Shown here one piece after another: positions 22,751-31,834 of a stretch of DNA of 31,892 nucleotides (position 1 is its first letter; each line of letters opens with the position of its first letter). A program made the translations under genes and the position numbers. Below the pieces are notes generated by a model that was not told where the DNA came from, made no database searches, and was given only the letters and a program-made list of their open reading frames with translations. Source of the DNA: CAZJDM01 sp964544765. Its GTDB lineage: Bacteria; Bdellovibrionota_B; Oligoflexia; CAYFLR01. Location: contig CAZJDM010000037.1 in NCBI GenBank assembly GCA_964544765.1, forward strand, positions 1 through 31,892, in the 5' to 3' direction.

Positions 22751-23563
22751 TTAATATGGAACTAAGAAATTATCTACTATTTTTTTGAAAACATCAGGTT
22801 TTTCAAAATGAATATTATGTCCCGCACCCTCAACATAAATTAATTCGATATCGTTATTCAGCTCACTAATTTGTTTTCCTATGGCACAGTACTTTGCATC
22901 TAATTCACCCGCTAAAAACCTGATAGATAGGTTCTTATCCTTTATTTGTTCCCATAAAGACGGTTGAGCACCTGTTCCCATCATACTTATCGACTTTGCC
23001 AGTTCGACCGGATTGTTTTGCAACCTTCTTTTTAACAATTGAGGAAAATGAAGATGTTTTTTTAAAGAAAAAAATAATGGTTGTTTATACCATTCATTTA
23101 CAAAGCTTTCATAATCATCGTTCTTTAATTTTTCGACTATAAATTGATCAGACAATCTACGATTATATCTATTATCTTTCTCAGCTATCCCCAATGTAGC
23201 CGATTCAATAATGCCTTTTTGAAAAATAGTGGGATATTTAATTAGCAAATAAAAACCCAACCTACCCCCCATGGAATAGCCCACTAAATAACATTTTATT
23301 ATCTTTAGTTTACTTAATAAATCAACCAAACCTTGAGCTACTCTCTCTGTTTGAAAGTATTTTTTACTCCCATAAACAACGGTATTTCCATGACCTGGTA
23401 AGTCAATGGTAAGGCAGTTAAATTTATTATTTAATGATTTAGTGATGGTACTCCAATCTCTTCCACTACCCATAAATCCATGTAAAAATAGAATGGAGGG
23501 CCTATCACTATCAACTTCATCATTGCCCAAATAAAACCGGTAATTGCCAACTCTTACATGCAT
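22751..23563 (-). CDS. menH: SHCHC synthase (alpha/beta hydrolase fold)
   Basis: MenH removes pyruvate from SEPHCHC to give SHCHC. It is a 270-residue alpha/beta-hydrolase. The oxyanion region is LFLHGFMGSGRDW, the nucleophile S97 lies in LVGYSMGGRLG, the acid is D222 in AGELDAKY, and the base is H249 in GAGHNIHFEKP. All three triad residues fall in the order and spacing of E. coli MenH. It starts 3 bases after the menD stop, so translation is probably coupled. Related hydrolases have many substrates; the position next to menD and menF makes MenH by far the best reading. Confidence 0.93.
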   Translation of the reverse strand: MHVRVGNYRFYLGNDEVDSDRPSILFLHGFMGSGRDWSTITKSLNNKFNCLTIDLPGHGNTVVYGSKKYFQTERVAQGLVDLLSKLKIIKCYLVGYSMGGRLGFYLLIKYPTIFQKGIIESATLGIAEKDNRYNRRLSDQFIVEKLKNDDYESFVNEWYKQPLFFSLKKHLHFPQLLKRRLQNNPVELAKSISMMGTGAQPSLWEQIKDKNLSIRFLAGELDAKYCAIGKQISELNNDIELIYVEGAGHNIHFEKPDVFKKIVDNFLVPY

Positions 23564-23566
23564 CTA

Positions 23567-25354
23567 TTATCCTAAAGTATTAAGTTGTTGATTAATTAGG
23601 TTCTGTATGTGGTGGTTTGCTTCTTTATCAATTGTAATTTCAATAATTACCGACCCCTTTTGACTTATTGCCGTTTTATACTGCTTGATTAAATCCGTAA
23701 CAGTATTTGTGCAATGATAGGTTATATTAAATAATTTGGCGGCATGTTGAAAGGTTAAACTATGGGGTGTAATAAAATAATCTTCCAATACATCCAATTC
23801 ATTACTTATAGGTAATTGGGAGAAAATGTTTCCTCCTTGATTATTCATCACAATCACAATCAATGAGACAGAACTTGCTTGTAACAACAATAAAGAATTA
23901 AGATCATGAATAAAAGCTAAATCTCCAATGATAAGTGTAACTCTCTTTTCTAATCCTTGAGCAAACCCTATAGCTGATGACAAAATACCATCTATTCCAC
24001 TAGCACCACGATTTAAGCCAACAATTATATTTTTATTACTTTCTGTTTTAAAGCGATTCATATATCGCACAGGCATACTATTAGATAAAAATAGACCGCT
24101 ATCATCAGGTAATAAGCGATTGATAATTCTAACAGCAGATATTTCGCTAATTTGATCATTCATCTCAACAACCTGATCAATTTTTTCTGATACAAGTTTG
24201 GCAGTATTTCTCCATATACTTGACCACTCTTGCTGAATACCTATGAACTTATAATGAAAATCTGGTTTTTTAATACAAGTTTTATTTTTATCTAGCCAAT
24301 TGTTTAAAAGGTTTAGACTATGATTCAGATCTCCTTCTAATTTAAAATGAACCTTATGATCAGGATCAAGGCGCTGTGACCAGTCATTGAATATAATATA
24401 AGTTGGTTCATGTTTAGACACCCAATCAGTAAGAACTTTAGAAACAATTCTTCCTCCCCAATGTAAAACAACCTCGGGTAATAAAGGTGAATTAAATTTT
24501 TCTAATTGCATCAATAAATCTTCAAAAGGTAGAACCAAAGATGATAAATCACCATGAAAATTCAGTCCGCTGGATATATCTGCAAATATGGGCCACCCCA
24601 ACTTTTTAGCTAGCAAGCATAAATCGTTCTTAATTGTTTGATCTTGAGAAATAGAGCCTACAACTATCACACCCGTTTTTTTATTTAGTAAATTAGGTGC
24701 TAAGTCTTGTATTTGATCTTCAGTTAAACACGCTGCAGCTAATTTGTAGAGGGTATAAGGACGATCAGAATCTCTCCACTTATTGATATTTTTGCTATTA
24801 CTTTGATAATTATTCATACTATTTTCAGGGATTAAAGGTTCTCTATACATTAAATTCAAATGAACCGGTCCTGGGGGTTTATTCCTAGAACGATGAACCA
24901 TTTGATCAACGGTTGTTAAAACAAAGGGTAAGGAAATATCTTCCGTTGGACACGGAAAATCAAAGCTCCATCTTACATAGTTAAAAAATAATTTAACTTG
25001 ATCAATGGTTTGATTAGCTCCAGTATCTCTTAACTCAGGCGGACGATCCGCGGTTAAGACTATCATCGGGATATAATCCATGGAAGCTTCAACTATGGCA
25101 GGATAATAATTAACGGCAGCTGTTCCAGAAGTAGCTACTAAAACGGCGGGACTTCCCGTAGCCCTAGCATGACCTAAAGCAAAGAAGGCAGCAGCTCTTT
25201 CATCATAAAAAATCTGTTTCTTAGCTTTTTCATGACGAGCAATTGCACAAACCAATGGTGTAGATCTTGAACCAGGTGAAATACAGAAAAAATTCACACC
25301 ATTGCGTGTCAATTCTTCAACTATTAAATTACTCCAAAGTCCATTAAGAGACAT
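23567..25354 (-). CDS. menD: SEPHCHC synthase
   Basis: MenD is the thiamine-diphosphate enzyme that adds 2-oxoglutarate-derived succinyl semialdehyde to isochorismate. The 595-residue product has the three-domain layout. The N-terminal pyrimidine-binding domain has FFCISPGSRSTPL (R30) and the catalytic glutamate E52 in DERAAAFFALGHARA, then TSGTAAVNYYPAIVEA and TADRPPELRDTGANQ. The C-terminal diphosphate-binding domain has GDLAFIHDLN and MNNQGGNIF. GGGA precedes the ATG. It lies 55 bases after menF and touches menH. Confidence 0.97.
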   Translation of the reverse strand: MSLNGLWSNLIVEELTRNGVNFFCISPGSRSTPLVCAIARHEKAKKQIFYDERAAAFFALGHARATGSPAVLVATSGTAAVNYYPAIVEASMDYIPMIVLTADRPPELRDTGANQTIDQVKLFFNYVRWSFDFPCPTEDISLPFVLTTVDQMVHRSRNKPPGPVHLNLMYREPLIPENSMNNYQSNSKNINKWRDSDRPYTLYKLAAACLTEDQIQDLAPNLLNKKTGVIVVGSISQDQTIKNDLCLLAKKLGWPIFADISSGLNFHGDLSSLVLPFEDLLMQLEKFNSPLLPEVVLHWGGRIVSKVLTDWVSKHEPTYIIFNDWSQRLDPDHKVHFKLEGDLNHSLNLLNNWLDKNKTCIKKPDFHYKFIGIQQEWSSIWRNTAKLVSEKIDQVVEMNDQISEISAVRIINRLLPDDSGLFLSNSMPVRYMNRFKTESNKNIIVGLNRGASGIDGILSSAIGFAQGLEKRVTLIIGDLAFIHDLNSLLLLQASSVSLIVIVMNNQGGNIFSQLPISNELDVLEDYFITPHSLTFQHAAKLFNITYHCTNTVTDLIKQYKTAISQKGSVIIEITIDKEANHHIQNLINQQLNTLG

Positions 25355-25409
25355 AAGATTTATCCCAAACTAAAATTAGTGAACCCTAATCAAAAAGACA
25401 TATATAAAA

Positions 25410-26891
25410 TCAATGAAAAGCATTCAAAAAGGGCTTAATTTTACTCTCAATTTCCAACCATTCTTCATTAGCATCAGAGCCTTGAACTATACCTGCTCCA
25501 GCAAAAATGGAGAATTTCCCTCGATTAAAATATCCTGATCTAATACCTACTGCAAAATCAGATTGTCTATTCCCAATCCACCCCACAGGAGCTGCATACC
25601 ATCCTCGGTCAAACTTTTCTAATTCATCAATTATTTCAAGAGCCCGATCTTTAGGAAATCCTCCTACAGCAGGTGTAGGATGTAGAGCCTTTAGAATATC
25701 CCAATCAGAGATACTTGGTTTCAAAGTACCAGACCAAGTGTTCCTTAAATGCTGAACATTGGCTAATTGTAAAACTTCAATTAAACCACCACTCTCGACA
25801 TTTGAACACAGGGTCAATAAACTATCTTTCACTGCCTTAGATACGTATGAATGTTCCAAAAGATCCTTCGGGGAACTTAATAATTCCTGACTTAACACTT
25901 CATCACTTCTTTGGGTTAGACCTCTGTCTCTAGTACCGGCAATAGCGTCACATACGATCTGATTCTCTTGACGTAAATATAAACGCTCAGGGGAACCCGC
26001 CAAAAAAGCCTCTCCCTGTTGCATTTGAGAATAGAAATTAAATAGGTTGTCTTGATTAGTCGCTAAACGCCTTATTATATCAATAGGATCAATTGAATTA
26101 GAACAACAAAAAGTGGTTTTCCTGGCAAAAACAACTTTTTGCACAACATTATCCTTTATTAACCGATCTATATATGCAACAGAGTCACTCCAAGATTTCT
26201 TTTCAGGAAAATCTTTTCGTTCAAAAAAATGAGGAGAAATAGATTTTTCAATACATAAGGGATCATTATCATCAAAAAAGTGATCATTATTACAAAAAAC
26301 CAGTCGATCGAATTTCTTAATCACGTTTCTGATTAAACTCTCATTATTATAAAAGCTTTTGAAAATATTACAGACAAAATACAGTTCTCCTTCTTCCCAA
26401 AGAAATTCAAAACAAGGTAGAACAAAACGAAAGAACTTTTCTTCAAATTTAGTTTCAAACCTAATTCCGCCAAAATATCTTACTTCCTGAGTATCGTCTG
26501 TATTTACAGAAAAACTTTTTACTTTATCAATTAGACAATTAAACTCATCTAAATTAGAACCTTGAACTGCATCTGCTATACCAACCCCAGCAACGATTAA
26601 GGTTTGTTCTTTATTGGCCCAAAAAATCTTTTCCTTAAATGGCTGGTTTTTCAGCCAACTTAATAAAGTAATTTTCTCACTATCTATAACTTTCTTTCTC
26701 TTTTCACTTTCTTTAGTTCTTTCAGTTTTATTCAGAGCAATTTTTATTCGAAGATACTTTTTATTACCTTGGGGCTTTAATAATTGCTTCTCTAGTTTTA
26801 ATAATTGTTCCTCCAGATGTGATTTAATTTGCAAAGACAAAGTAGGTATAAAATCAGACAAACTATTTATATGCAGGTCAGATTTTATCAT
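25410..26891 (-). CDS. menF: Isochorismate synthase
   Basis: MenF converts chorismate to isochorismate, the entry step of the pathway. The 493-residue product ends in a chorismate-binding domain. VVQKVVFARKT holds the general-base lysine, and AGSPERLY, DAIAGTRDRG, LHPTPAVGGFP and GWYAAPVGWIG follow, with IFAGAGIVQGSDANEEW at the end. The N-terminal 200 residues are charged and poorly conserved, with a Lys/Glu-rich segment near 30-75, longer than in the E. coli enzyme. Its ATG overlaps the menG stop in an ATGA junction, showing coupled translation. A salicylate- or siderophore-type isochorismate synthase is excluded by context. Confidence 0.95.
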   Translation of the reverse strand: MIKSDLHINSLSDFIPTLSLQIKSHLEEQLLKLEKQLLKPQGNKKYLRIKIALNKTERTKESEKRKKVIDSEKITLLSWLKNQPFKEKIFWANKEQTLIVAGVGIADAVQGSNLDEFNCLIDKVKSFSVNTDDTQEVRYFGGIRFETKFEEKFFRFVLPCFEFLWEEGELYFVCNIFKSFYNNESLIRNVIKKFDRLVFCNNDHFFDDNDPLCIEKSISPHFFERKDFPEKKSWSDSVAYIDRLIKDNVVQKVVFARKTTFCCSNSIDPIDIIRRLATNQDNLFNFYSQMQQGEAFLAGSPERLYLRQENQIVCDAIAGTRDRGLTQRSDEVLSQELLSSPKDLLEHSYVSKAVKDSLLTLCSNVESGGLIEVLQLANVQHLRNTWSGTLKPSISDWDILKALHPTPAVGGFPKDRALEIIDELEKFDRGWYAAPVGWIGNRQSDFAVGIRSGYFNRGKFSIFAGAGIVQGSDANEEWLEIESKIKPFLNAFH

Positions 26892-27607
26892 TCTTTTACT
26901 CCGTAATATATGCTCACTATACCAAAAGTCATAGGCTCATTATGAACATTTGCAAATCTTGACTTTTCCATTAACCGGCAAAAACGTTGACCATATGGAA
27001 AAGATTCAACGGTTCTATTTAAATATTTATAAGCGCTGGTATCCTTAGATAACATTGCTCCGATTAAAGGAAGGACTTTACGAAAATAAAATAAATAGCA
27101 TTTTTTTATAAAATCTGTTTCAGGCAAGGAAAATTCTAAAATGACTAGTTTTCCCTTAGGTTTCAACACCCGATAAATTTCTTTTAAAGATTTTTCTGTA
27201 TCCACAAAATTACGTATACCAAAAGAAATAGTAATCACATCAAATTCCTCATTCTCAAAAGGAATATTAACGGCATCTCCTTTTTGCAAGGAAATTATAT
27301 TTCGCAGTCCTTGCTTTCTTACCTTCTCTTTTCCTAGATCCAACATTTTCTCGGATAAATCTATACCAATAATCTTTCCAATCTTTTTATTTTCTTTAGC
27401 TAATTCGATCGGTATATCAGCAGTGCCTGTAGCTAAATCTAGGACTTTGCCTTCCCTTAAGGATCTAAAATTAGAGCAAAACTTTCTTTTCCACCGGATA
27501 TTTTGTCCCGCTGATAAAAGGATGTTCAACAGATCGTACCTAGAAGCAATACGATCAAACATTTGCCAAACCGCTTCACGTGATGGTGAGGAAAGATACG
27601 TTTTCAT
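26888..27607 (-). CDS. menG: Demethylmenaquinone methyltransferase
   Basis: This is the UbiE/MenG family methyltransferase that makes menaquinone from demethylmenaquinone using S-adenosylmethionine. The 239-residue product has the family N-terminus VWQMFDRIASRYDLLN, SAM motif I VLDLATGTAD (55-64), then DAVNIPFENEEFDVITISFGIRNF and YRVLKPKGKLVILEFS. It is the first gene of the men run, 39 bases after the upstream lipoprotein stop, with no obvious promoter in between. The name menG rather than ubiE is chosen because only menaquinone genes are seen here. Confidence 0.95.
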   Translation of the reverse strand: MKTYLSSPSREAVWQMFDRIASRYDLLNILLSAGQNIRWKRKFCSNFRSLREGKVLDLATGTADIPIELAKENKKIGKIIGIDLSEKMLDLGKEKVRKQGLRNIISLQKGDAVNIPFENEEFDVITISFGIRNFVDTEKSLKEIYRVLKPKGKLVILEFSLPETDFIKKCYLFYFRKVLPLIGAMLSKDTSAYKYLNRTVESFPYGQRFCRLMEKSRFANVHNEPMTFGIVSIYYGVKE

Positions 27608-27646
27608 ATTTTCATGTAACTCAAGCCTGATTGTTATCTAATAACC

Positions 27647-29551
27647 CTAATCCCAATCATACTGAATATCACATGAAAAAGAAAAATCAAGTTTGTCAAA
27701 TTCACCGTCAAAAAGATCCACTAAGTTGTTAATATCAGGCTTAAATTGTCGACACGACAGATAGGCTTTCTTCTCAATCGACCATAAATCTACTGAAATA
27801 TTACAGTTTCCATGATATTTACTTTCCAGATAGTTCATATCAGGTCCAGTCTCTACCCTAGCTGAAATATTTTCATAATGATCCAAATCAGGTTGTTTTA
27901 TAAAGGACATTTCAAATTTAAAAACTCCCTCATATGGAAAAGTTGAGGCATATACTGAGATTAAATTTTGATTTTCACTTCCTATATTACAAATAGTGGC
28001 ATCATACTCTAAGCCAGTCACTAACGGACTAGGTGAATTGTCTTCAAAGTACATTGTATGTTTACTATAAGGTTCAAGTGTATAAACCACTTCTATTACA
28101 TCACTTTCAGATAATCCCTTGGCAATTTTTAATAGAATCGGCACTGATTTATTGATAAAAATATTTGGATTGTCAGGATCCTCTAGGATAAAAACTGAAT
28201 CCTCAGGCAATTTAGAAAAGATTTTTAAATTATCTTTTTCCGACATAGAAAGTTCAGATAAATCAAATTTTAAGACAAACATATGTTTATACAACCCGGG
28301 ACTTTTATTGAGTTTTATTTTACCTAAAATGGTATTCAACTCTTCCCTAGTAAAGGTCCTATCAATGATAAAATATTCAGCGTCATAACTAAAAACACCT
28401 TCAAACTCCTGAATATCGTCCTCGGTTTTAAAACGTAATACAGGTAATTTCTCTTCCCGAAATGTAACAGAACCTGCAACATTATTAATAGAAAACTGAG
28501 ACTCCCCCTTCATAGGAAACAGATAACCTTTTTCATTGATACTTTGAGAATCAATTACTATCTCATATTGATCTATAGTTGAAATCAACATGGGTGATGG
28601 ATTATCATTGATTCCAATACTTAATGCTTCAACCACTGAACAATTCATTTCTAAATATTCAGAGGAATCATCATCATAACTAGAAAGACTTGGATCTAAA
28701 GTAGAAGCTTTTTTTGTCTCACAAGGATCGCCATTTTTTTGCCCGATAAATATCTTCTTTTCAAAGATAGTAATTACACTCTGAGAACTAATGTTACTTT
28801 CAAATCCATAACTCAACAGCATATTACTTTGTTTGGTACCTAACCAAAGATTATTAAATCGCTCATATAACTCTTTAACAGTAATAGACGACATATTTTC
28901 AATTATTTCTAGTTCCTCAAAAGTTATCCGACTATAGATAAATAAGATTCCTTCTCCCTGGATATAAATACTATCTTTAAAGCTGGTTTGAGTTAATGCG
29001 TATTCCTTATGAAGATATTCTACACATGAATCAAATGTTAATCGAGCACTTAAGATAAATACATTACTTTGGTGCTGTCGAACATATTTTAACTGTTTTA
29101 AAAGACCGTCTAAACAAGCTTGAAAAGCGCTTGAAGGTCTTACATCTTGGGTAGAAACGAAAAAATGATCAATTTTCTGTATACTTGCGGCAATCTCATC
29201 TTTATTGGGCTCAAAATAAAAATCAAATTCATGTTCCTGTAGATTATTATAGGTAAAATCTTTTAAATAATTTTTTTCATTTTCATCTAAGGATGGAAAA
29301 TCTTGCCCTTCACCCAAATCATTTTTATTATCATCAGATTTAACTTCTCCTGTAGGATAGCCCTCCTGTCCAGATACTAAACCGGAATTGCCGACGCTAC
29401 TTTGGCCATTTTCTGTTTGCTTGTCTCTGGTATCACTATATTCATAAGTTTCAAAAAATCGACATCCTGATCCCAGCATTGAAACAAACATAAAACCTAA
29501 AAAAAATCTAATCATTCTAATGATTGTATAATTGAAGTAGCTCTCCATCAC
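27647..29551 (-). CDS. Lipoprotein of unknown function, 634 residues
   Basis: I do not recognise this protein. I start it at GTG 29551, 7 bases after AAAGGAG; ATG 29548 is equivalent. About 14 polar residues precede a hydrophobic stretch (MIRFFLGFMFVSMLGSGC) that ends in a plausible lipobox, so it is probably a lipoprotein. A low-complexity linker rich in Ser, Gly, Asp and Asn follows (about residues 31-80), then an acidic, beta-rich body. Eight further cysteines are spread through it and could form disulfides outside the cytoplasm. No enzyme motif is visible. It is divergent from the small secreted protein at 29727 and lies directly upstream of menG on the same strand. Confidence 0.75.
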   Translation of the reverse strand: MMESYFNYTIIRMIRFFLGFMFVSMLGSGCRFFETYEYSDTRDKQTENGQSSVGNSGLVSGQEGYPTGEVKSDDNKNDLGEGQDFPSLDENEKNYLKDFTYNNLQEHEFDFYFEPNKDEIAASIQKIDHFFVSTQDVRPSSAFQACLDGLLKQLKYVRQHQSNVFILSARLTFDSCVEYLHKEYALTQTSFKDSIYIQGEGILFIYSRITFEELEIIENMSSITVKELYERFNNLWLGTKQSNMLLSYGFESNISSQSVITIFEKKIFIGQKNGDPCETKKASTLDPSLSSYDDDSSEYLEMNCSVVEALSIGINDNPSPMLISTIDQYEIVIDSQSINEKGYLFPMKGESQFSINNVAGSVTFREEKLPVLRFKTEDDIQEFEGVFSYDAEYFIIDRTFTREELNTILGKIKLNKSPGLYKHMFVLKFDLSELSMSEKDNLKIFSKLPEDSVFILEDPDNPNIFINKSVPILLKIAKGLSESDVIEVVYTLEPYSKHTMYFEDNSPSPLVTGLEYDATICNIGSENQNLISVYASTFPYEGVFKFEMSFIKQPDLDHYENISARVETGPDMNYLESKYHGNCNISVDLWSIEKKAYLSCRQFKPDINNLVDLFDGEFDKLDFSFSCDIQYDWD

Positions 29552-29726
29552 CGGCAGACTCCTTTAATAAAAAATAGATCTCTTTTTTTCTTTTATTGAT
29601 AAATATTGATTATTATTTTTAGAGTAGCAAAACTGAGAGATAATTGCATTATCTCTTTGGAATCATTTGAATATTGATTACTATGTTTTAGGGTGATTTG
29701 CTTACTAAATTTCAGGAGGCTTAATT

Positions 29727-29957
29727 GTGAAATCAGTAAAAATTCTTATTATATCGATATTTATTACTTTCTCTACTCTTAGCTCTATCAATCTAAAAGC
29801 AGCTGGTCCAGTATTTCCTGCCATAGCAACATTGTTTGAAGCTAATGAAGCAAATATGCTATTTGCTTCATTATTAACAGCTGTGGGATTGCAGAGCTGG
29901 GCAAATTATTTTATTGGAGAACAGGATCACACAAGAACAGAGCAAGATATAATTTAA
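29727..29957 (+). CDS. Small secreted protein, 76 residues
   Basis: It starts at GTG 29727, with AGGAGG 7 bases upstream, one of the strongest ribosome-binding sites in the window. The first 25 residues are a signal peptide (MKSVKILIISIFITFSTLSS) with a likely cut in NLKA-AG. The mature chain of about 50 residues is moderately hydrophobic, AGPVFPAIATLFEANEAN followed by MLFASLLTAVGL, and ends in a charged tail. It has no cysteine. Function unknown. The strong initiation site suggests abundant synthesis. Its neighbours are two exported proteins of unknown role. Confidence 0.7.
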   Translation: MKSVKILIISIFITFSTLSSINLKAAGPVFPAIATLFEANEANMLFASLLTAVGLQSWANYFIGEQDHTRTEQDII

Positions 29958-30181
29958 GTTTTTATTGCAGTTCTACTCTAATAAAATATTTTACTCCCCT
30001 TAAAACAACTCTTTAAATATTTATTCATCTCGCTTGTTCTATTAAATTCGCTTAATTTTTAGAAACTTAACTTTACTATCTTTGATAAATTAAAGATCAT
30101 TAATTTTCAACCGACTTTAATTTAATTAAATAAATCTAAACAAGATCAATAACATATATCCAAATATTGATTGGAGTTGCC

Positions 30182-31834
30182 ATGACCAGTTCAAAAAAAT
30201 TATCTTTAATTGTTTATCTATCGATTATATATTTTGCTTATCATTGGGGTTGTTCGGACGAAGATACAGTTAAACAGACTCCTAAAAAAACTTCCGATAA
30301 AGCTACTTCTGAAGAAAAATCATCATCCTCTTCAAACAATAACATACACCTAGACTATTCGGCACAGCCGTCTTCTTCTGTATTCCTAAATGAAACGTTA
30401 ACTACTCAACCAGAAGTAAGTATTTATAATGCATCTGACCAAGTCGTCGCTCAAGACAACACAGACATTACTTTATCAATTTATTTAGACAACGAATGCT
30501 CCTCAAAAGCTAGTGGACAACTAACTATTGACCAAAATCCTATTGCTACCAACAACGGAGTAGCTACATTCAGTGGAATAAAATATAATAAGGCAGAAGT
30601 TATTTATTTTAAAGCTTCCAGTCCCAATATCATTTCTGCTTGTTCCAACGCGGTCAATGTAAAAAATACAGATGGTAGTTCTCCTTCCAAGTTAGTTTAC
30701 TCTGAATCATTATCTTCTACCGAAACCGCTGGGAGCAATTTCTCCATATCTCCTAAGATTTTGGTAAAAAATGATAATGATCAAAAAATTACCGAAGGTA
30801 CCTACACTGTTACTATTACTGCTTATACAGATGATCAATGCTCTTCAGACAATAATGCACCAGGAACTTTAGTAAACACTTCGGGTAGTACAGAAAATGG
30901 TGAAATAACCTTATCTAATTTAAATTATGAAACAGCCATATCAATTTACCTAAAAGCAAGTGCTGATGGATTAACAACAGCCTGTTCAGGACCAATAAAA
31001 GTCAATCCTGCAGCAGCCAACAAATTGAAATACAAAACTCAACCGAGTACATCAGGAACTGTTGACACGACTTTATCTACTCAACCCGTAGTAAGGTTGC
31101 TAGATACCTATAATAATCTAGTAACCAATTCTCAAATAAATATCACCTTAGCCGCCTCTACTGCATCAAATTGCTCTACAACAAAGGCAGGGTTAAGTGC
31201 TGACACCAATCCTGTAACCACTGATAATGGGGAAGCCAGCTTTGCAGGAGTAAAACATAACACGGCAGAAACGATTCGCATTAAAGCATCCGCAACTGAT
31301 ATTACATCGGCCTGTTCAAATGAAATTACTATTGAAGCTGCCGCGTCTTTTAGTGTATCAGTTGATTCAAATCTTGATAATGGCGACGGTAAAACTAATC
31401 CAACATATGCTCACACTGCTAATTGTCCTTCTGGATCAAATAGATCACCTGCGGTAAGCTGGAGCACAGTACCGGACGGAACCCAGGAATTTATCCTAAT
31501 TATGGATGATCTTGATGGAGGACCATGGCTCCATTGGGTGATTCAATTTCCATCATCAACTTCATCGTTAGCCGAAAATATTGCTAAGGTACAAAACCCC
31601 TCTACTCCAAGCGGATCTCGTCAAGGACCCAACGATTTTGGTCCTTCCCAAATTGGCTGGGGAGGCCCTAGTCCGCCAACACCTAACCATAGATATCGTT
31701 TCACCCTCTACGCTTTACAAAGTGGTTTTGGTAGTAGCTGGACTATATCTAACATAGGTAATCTGGAGAGCCAATTGAGTAGTATAACTTACCAAAAAAC
31801 GGAGACAACCATAATACTAAGCGAGTGCCCATAA
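30182..31834 (+). CDS. Exported protein with three Ig-like repeats and a PEBP domain
   Basis: A 550-residue protein from ATG 30182, with GGAG 5 bases upstream; the frame opens at TTG 30167. A signal peptide runs to C24 in YHWGC, possibly lipidated although the lipobox is atypical. A Ser/Lys/Thr linker leads to three repeats of about 104 residues (57-384), each with two cysteines. The C-terminal 160 residues are a phosphatidylethanolamine-binding protein domain of the YbhB/YbcL type. SPAVSWSTVPDGTQEFILIM then DDLDGGPWLHWVIQFP form the ligand site (Asp, His). RQGPNDFGPSQIGWGGPSPP and HRYRFTLYAL are the other family hallmarks. Bacterial PEBP proteins are usually single-domain, so this fusion is unusual. 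PEBP domains bind phospholipid head groups or act as inhibitors; which applies here is unknown. It is probably displayed on the cell surface or in the periplasm. Confidence 0.85.
   Translation: MTSSKKLSLIVYLSIIYFAYHWGCSDEDTVKQTPKKTSDKATSEEKSSSSSNNNIHLDYSAQPSSSVFLNETLTTQPEVSIYNASDQVVAQDNTDITLSIYLDNECSSKASGQLTIDQNPIATNNGVATFSGIKYNKAEVIYFKASSPNIISACSNAVNVKNTDGSSPSKLVYSESLSSTETAGSNFSISPKILVKNDNDQKITEGTYTVTITAYTDDQCSSDNNAPGTLVNTSGSTENGEITLSNLNYETAISIYLKASADGLTTACSGPIKVNPAAANKLKYKTQPSTSGTVDTTLSTQPVVRLLDTYNNLVTNSQINITLAASTASNCSTTKAGLSADTNPVTTDNGEASFAGVKHNTAETIRIKASATDITSACSNEITIEAAASFSVSVDSNLDNGDGKTNPTYAHTANCPSGSNRSPAVSWSTVPDGTQEFILIMDDLDGGPWLHWVIQFPSSTSSLAENIAKVQNPSTPSGSRQGPNDFGPSQIGWGGPSPPTPNHRYRFTLYALQSGFGSSWTISNIGNLESQLSSITYQKTETTIILSECP
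30350..31333 (+). repeat. Three tandem coding repeats of about 104 codons
   Basis: The copies lie at about 30350-30661, 30689-31003 and 31022-31333. Each begins with a L-x-Y-x-x-x-x-S type strand. Copies 1 and 3 share TQP-x-V and a later N-G-x-A-x-F/S segment. Each copy has one Cys in a D/N-x-C-S context and a second in AC-S near its end. They are divergent in sequence, so they arose by old duplication. The pattern resembles bacterial Ig-like surface repeats. Confidence 0.8.

Noticed and set aside
29958..30181. Regulatory RNA or gene in the gap before the PEBP protein
   Set aside because: The gap is AT-rich with only an imperfect ATCTTTGAT/ATTAAAGAT inverted repeat at 30078-30097; no ORF or terminator is supported.
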